Virus record (IMG/VR): IMGVR_UViG_3300044858_003202
Span: 1 to 29,242 of that record
Origin: a virus
Reading direction: 5' to 3' (one strand)
Length of the DNA stretch: 29,242 nucleotides
A model generated the notes under the pieces. It was not told the origin of the DNA. It saw nothing but the letters and a program-made list of their open reading frames with translations, and did no database searches. The translations under genes and the position numbers were made by a program. Below, piece after piece: positions 27,580-29,242 of the stretch. Every line of letters begins with the position of its first letter. The first letter of the stretch is position 1.

Positions 27580-29117
27580 GCTGCTGCTTCCTCTTCATCA
27601 ATGTCACGCAGGCCCTGGATCTCGCTGGCCGTCATGCCGGTGTCGGCGTGAACGGAATGCGTGACCTCGGTCTTCGTGGCGGGGTTGCGAGCGGTGACCG
27701 TGAGCATCCCGTCGTCGTTGACGTCGAGCTGCACGCGGAGCAGGGGTTCGCTCTTCACCTGTTCCTGCATGTCGTTGACGATCAGCGTCGCGACGCGGCG
27801 CTGGCCGTGATAGACGCGCACCGCTGCCTCTGCAGCTTCGCGGTTCGCAATGCCGAAGACTTTCTCCTCGCGCGCAGGCAGCGGCGTGTTAGCCCTGATG
27901 AGCGGGATGAGAGCGCCGCTGCCCACCTGAACCGAGAACGGCATCGTCGTGTTGTCAGTCAGCGCCACGCTCTTCAGCGTACCGGCAAGAGCAGCACCTT
28001 GCAGCGCGCAGCCAAGAGCGACGGCGGCGATGGGGTCGATGCGGCGCGACGGCACACGTCCGAAGATCTCGCGCACCAGCTCACCGACGGCAGGCGTCCG
28101 CGTCATGCCGCCGACCAGCACCACCTCATCGATGTCGCGCACATCAACCTTCGCAGCGCGCAGCGCCTCGCGGCACGGGCCGCGCGTCCGATCGATCAGG
28201 TCGAGCACCATGTTCTCATAGTCGGCGCGGTCGATGGTCTCATCGAGATCCAGCAGCAGCGGCCTGTGCGCAATGTTCCGAGCGTAGATCCGGTGAGCGC
28301 CTTGAGCGCTGAGGCTTTCCTTCGCCTTCTCGGCAGCGAGGCGCACGCGGTTGCGTGCGCTTGGGTCGTCGCGAAGATCGATGCCGTGCTTCTCGCGGAA
28401 GCGCTGCAGCAGCCAGCTCATGATGCGCTGGTCGAAGTCTTCGCCACCGAGAAAGGGATCGCCAGCTGTGGCCAGTGGGCGGAAGCGCTGACCGGCGATC
28501 TTCAAGATCGTGATGTCAAACGTGCCACCGCCGAGATCGTAGATCGCGATGGTGCGATTGCTCGCGCGGTCCACACCGTATGCCACCGCAGCAGCCGTCG
28601 GCTCGGGCAGCAGGCGCACAGCCTCCAGCCCGCCGAGCTTGGCCGCGCGCCGGATCGCTTCCTTCTGATCGAGATCGAAGTGAGCGGGTACGCCGACGAC
28701 GCAGCGGTTGACGTCTTCACCGAGTGTCTGGCGTGCGGTCTCACGCAGCTTGGCGAAGACGTGGGAAAGGAGATCGACCGGATCGTGGATCTTGTCAGGT
28801 CCGCGCACGAACGCTTCGCCCTGCGGCCCTGGCACGATGTCGTACGCAACGAGCTTGGCCCATTCGAGGATCTGCGGATCGTCGGCCTTGCGCCCGAGCA
28901 AGCGCTTAAGTCCGGTGAACGTGTACTCGGGATTGGTCTCAAGCTGATCGCGGGCGATAGCTCCCACGACGATCTCACCGTTCTGCGCGATGCTCACCAC
29001 GGTGGGGATCACACGCTCGCGCTCGTCCAACGCCAGGATCCTGGCCGCACCCTGATCGAGGGCGGCGACGACGCTGGTGCTGGTGCCGAGATCGATGCCT
29101 ACGATGCGGTCGGCCAT
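27576..29117 (-). CDS. HSP70/DnaK-type chaperone lacking the lid domain
   Basis: A 513-residue HSP70. The nucleotide-binding domain is complete: GIDLGTSTSVVA (7-18), VGVPAHFDLDQKEAIRRAA (141-159), LLPEPTAAAVAYG, IYDLGGGTFDITI (192-204) and VLVGGMTRTPAV (333-344). A short substrate-binding beta domain follows (about 385-490, with NTPLPAREEKVFGIANREA). The protein then stops, where DnaK (about 638) continues into an alpha-helical lid. The usual hydrophobic linker is degenerate (LKSVALTDNTTMPFSV). AAGGAG precedes the ATG. No DnaJ or GrpE is seen. HSP70 genes are rare in phages; capsid or replication-complex folding is a plausible use. Confidence 0.88.
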   Translation of the reverse strand: MADRIVGIDLGTSTSVVAALDQGAARILALDERERVIPTVVSIAQNGEIVVGAIARDQLETNPEYTFTGLKRLLGRKADDPQILEWAKLVAYDIVPGPQGEAFVRGPDKIHDPVDLLSHVFAKLRETARQTLGEDVNRCVVGVPAHFDLDQKEAIRRAAKLGGLEAVRLLPEPTAAAVAYGVDRASNRTIAIYDLGGGTFDITILKIAGQRFRPLATAGDPFLGGEDFDQRIMSWLLQRFREKHGIDLRDDPSARNRVRLAAEKAKESLSAQGAHRIYARNIAHRPLLLDLDETIDRADYENMVLDLIDRTRGPCREALRAAKVDVRDIDEVVLVGGMTRTPAVGELVREIFGRVPSRRIDPIAAVALGCALQGAALAGTLKSVALTDNTTMPFSVQVGSGALIPLIRANTPLPAREEKVFGIANREAAEAAVRVYHGQRRVATLIVNDMQEQVKSEPLLRVQLDVNDDGMLTVTARNPATKTEVTHSVHADTGMTASEIQGLRDIDEEEAAA

Positions 29118-29242
29118 TACGCGTTCTCCTTGTTATTTTCGTAGTACTCACGGGCCAGCGGGTCATCGAGGTCATCCTCAGTTACCGGCTCCTCTGGTTG
29201 GGCCTCAGGAGCCCCAGGATCGACGTTGTCGGTTTCCGGCGC
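29117..29242 (-). CDS. C-terminal part of an acidic protein (runs off the window)
   Basis: The last 41 codons of a leftward gene that enters from beyond the right edge. The visible tail is acidic and proline-rich (PETDNVDPGAPEAQPEEPVT, then EDDLDDPLAREYYENNKENA). Its TAA shares one base with the DnaK-like ATG (TAATG), and the AAGGAG of that gene lies in its last codons, so the two are coupled. The acidic end could be a chaperone-interaction or virion tail segment, but the family cannot be judged from the fragment. Confidence 0.7.
   Translation of the reverse strand, partial: APETDNVDPGAPEAQPEEPVTEDDLDDPLAREYYENNKENA

Noticed and set aside
27648-29144. Rightward 498-codon open frame opposite the DnaK-like gene
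   Set aside because: The opposite strand carries intact HSP70 motifs. Antisense frames to HSP70 genes are a well-known artefact, and composition here is arginine/alanine-rich without a domain.
1-29242. Apparent excess of GGATCC and GATC
   Set aside because: Both seem more frequent than base composition predicts, but GATC-rich codon pairs (GAT C.., .GA TC., Asp-Leu, ATC) are normal in such genomes. Used only as an internal contrast for GANTC.

Overview
The window looks like part of a double-stranded DNA tailed-phage genome, or a prophage or phage-plasmid of the same kind, from an alphaproteobacterial host. Phage identity rests on an adjacent run of small terminase, large terminase, head-tail connector (portal), a Bbp19-like protein and a scaffold-like protein. 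A phage replication and recombination set lies upstream of it. The host inference rests on a GcrA-family cell-cycle regulator (a family known from Alphaproteobacteria), an RHH_4-type ribbon-helix-helix protein, and a near absence of GANTC, the site of the alphaproteobacterial CcrM methylase. I found only three GANTC sites by eye in 29 kb. Base composition is GC-rich, near 60% by impression. I see no tRNA, rRNA, CRISPR array, insertion sequence or integrase.

Layout. (1) 1-18.65 kb is one long leftward series of tightly packed genes, many overlapping as ATGA or TGATG. In transcription order it holds a small helix-turn-helix protein, a Sak4/RecA-like ATPase, a DUF669-like candidate ssDNA-binding protein, a Cas4-like PD-(D/E)XK nuclease, small unknowns and a primase-helicase fusion. 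Then come a 268-bp control region with eight GTTGTCAT repeats (candidate origin or operator cluster), a Gp157-like protein and a RuvC-like resolvase. A set of small genes follows, including an Acb2/Tad1-like candidate anti-defence protein, and finally the packaging and head genes. The major capsid gene is expected just beyond base 1. (2) 18.65-18.79 kb is a divergent promoter region carrying a 12-bp inverted repeat. (3) 18.79-27.30 kb is rightward. It holds the GcrA-like regulator, a membrane-anchored SPFH-like protein, an SNF2 helicase with a string of tiny coupled genes ending in the RHH protein, and then a row of short transcription units (SprT-like peptidase, DUF6011 protein, unknowns, a four-helix membrane protein). 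(4) 27.44-29.24 kb is leftward again: a lid-less HSP70/DnaK, a 44-residue membrane peptide coupled to its end, and the tail of an acidic protein running off the window.

The most unusual part is the right arm. Seven copies of the palindrome CTGGA(CA or TG)TCCAG occur there and nowhere else that I could find. Five lie inside the 17-bp spacer of a sigma70-like promoter, one overlaps a -35 box, and one lies in a weaker promoter. In three cases the end of the upstream terminator stem forms part of the next -35 hexamer, so a terminator-promoter-operator module repeats between unrelated genes. This reads as a dispersed regulon of moron-like units under one regulator. The RHH protein encoded directly upstream of one operator is my leading candidate for that regulator. 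Together with the GcrA homologue and the GANTC avoidance, it suggests a phage closely tuned to its host's cell-cycle and promoter control.
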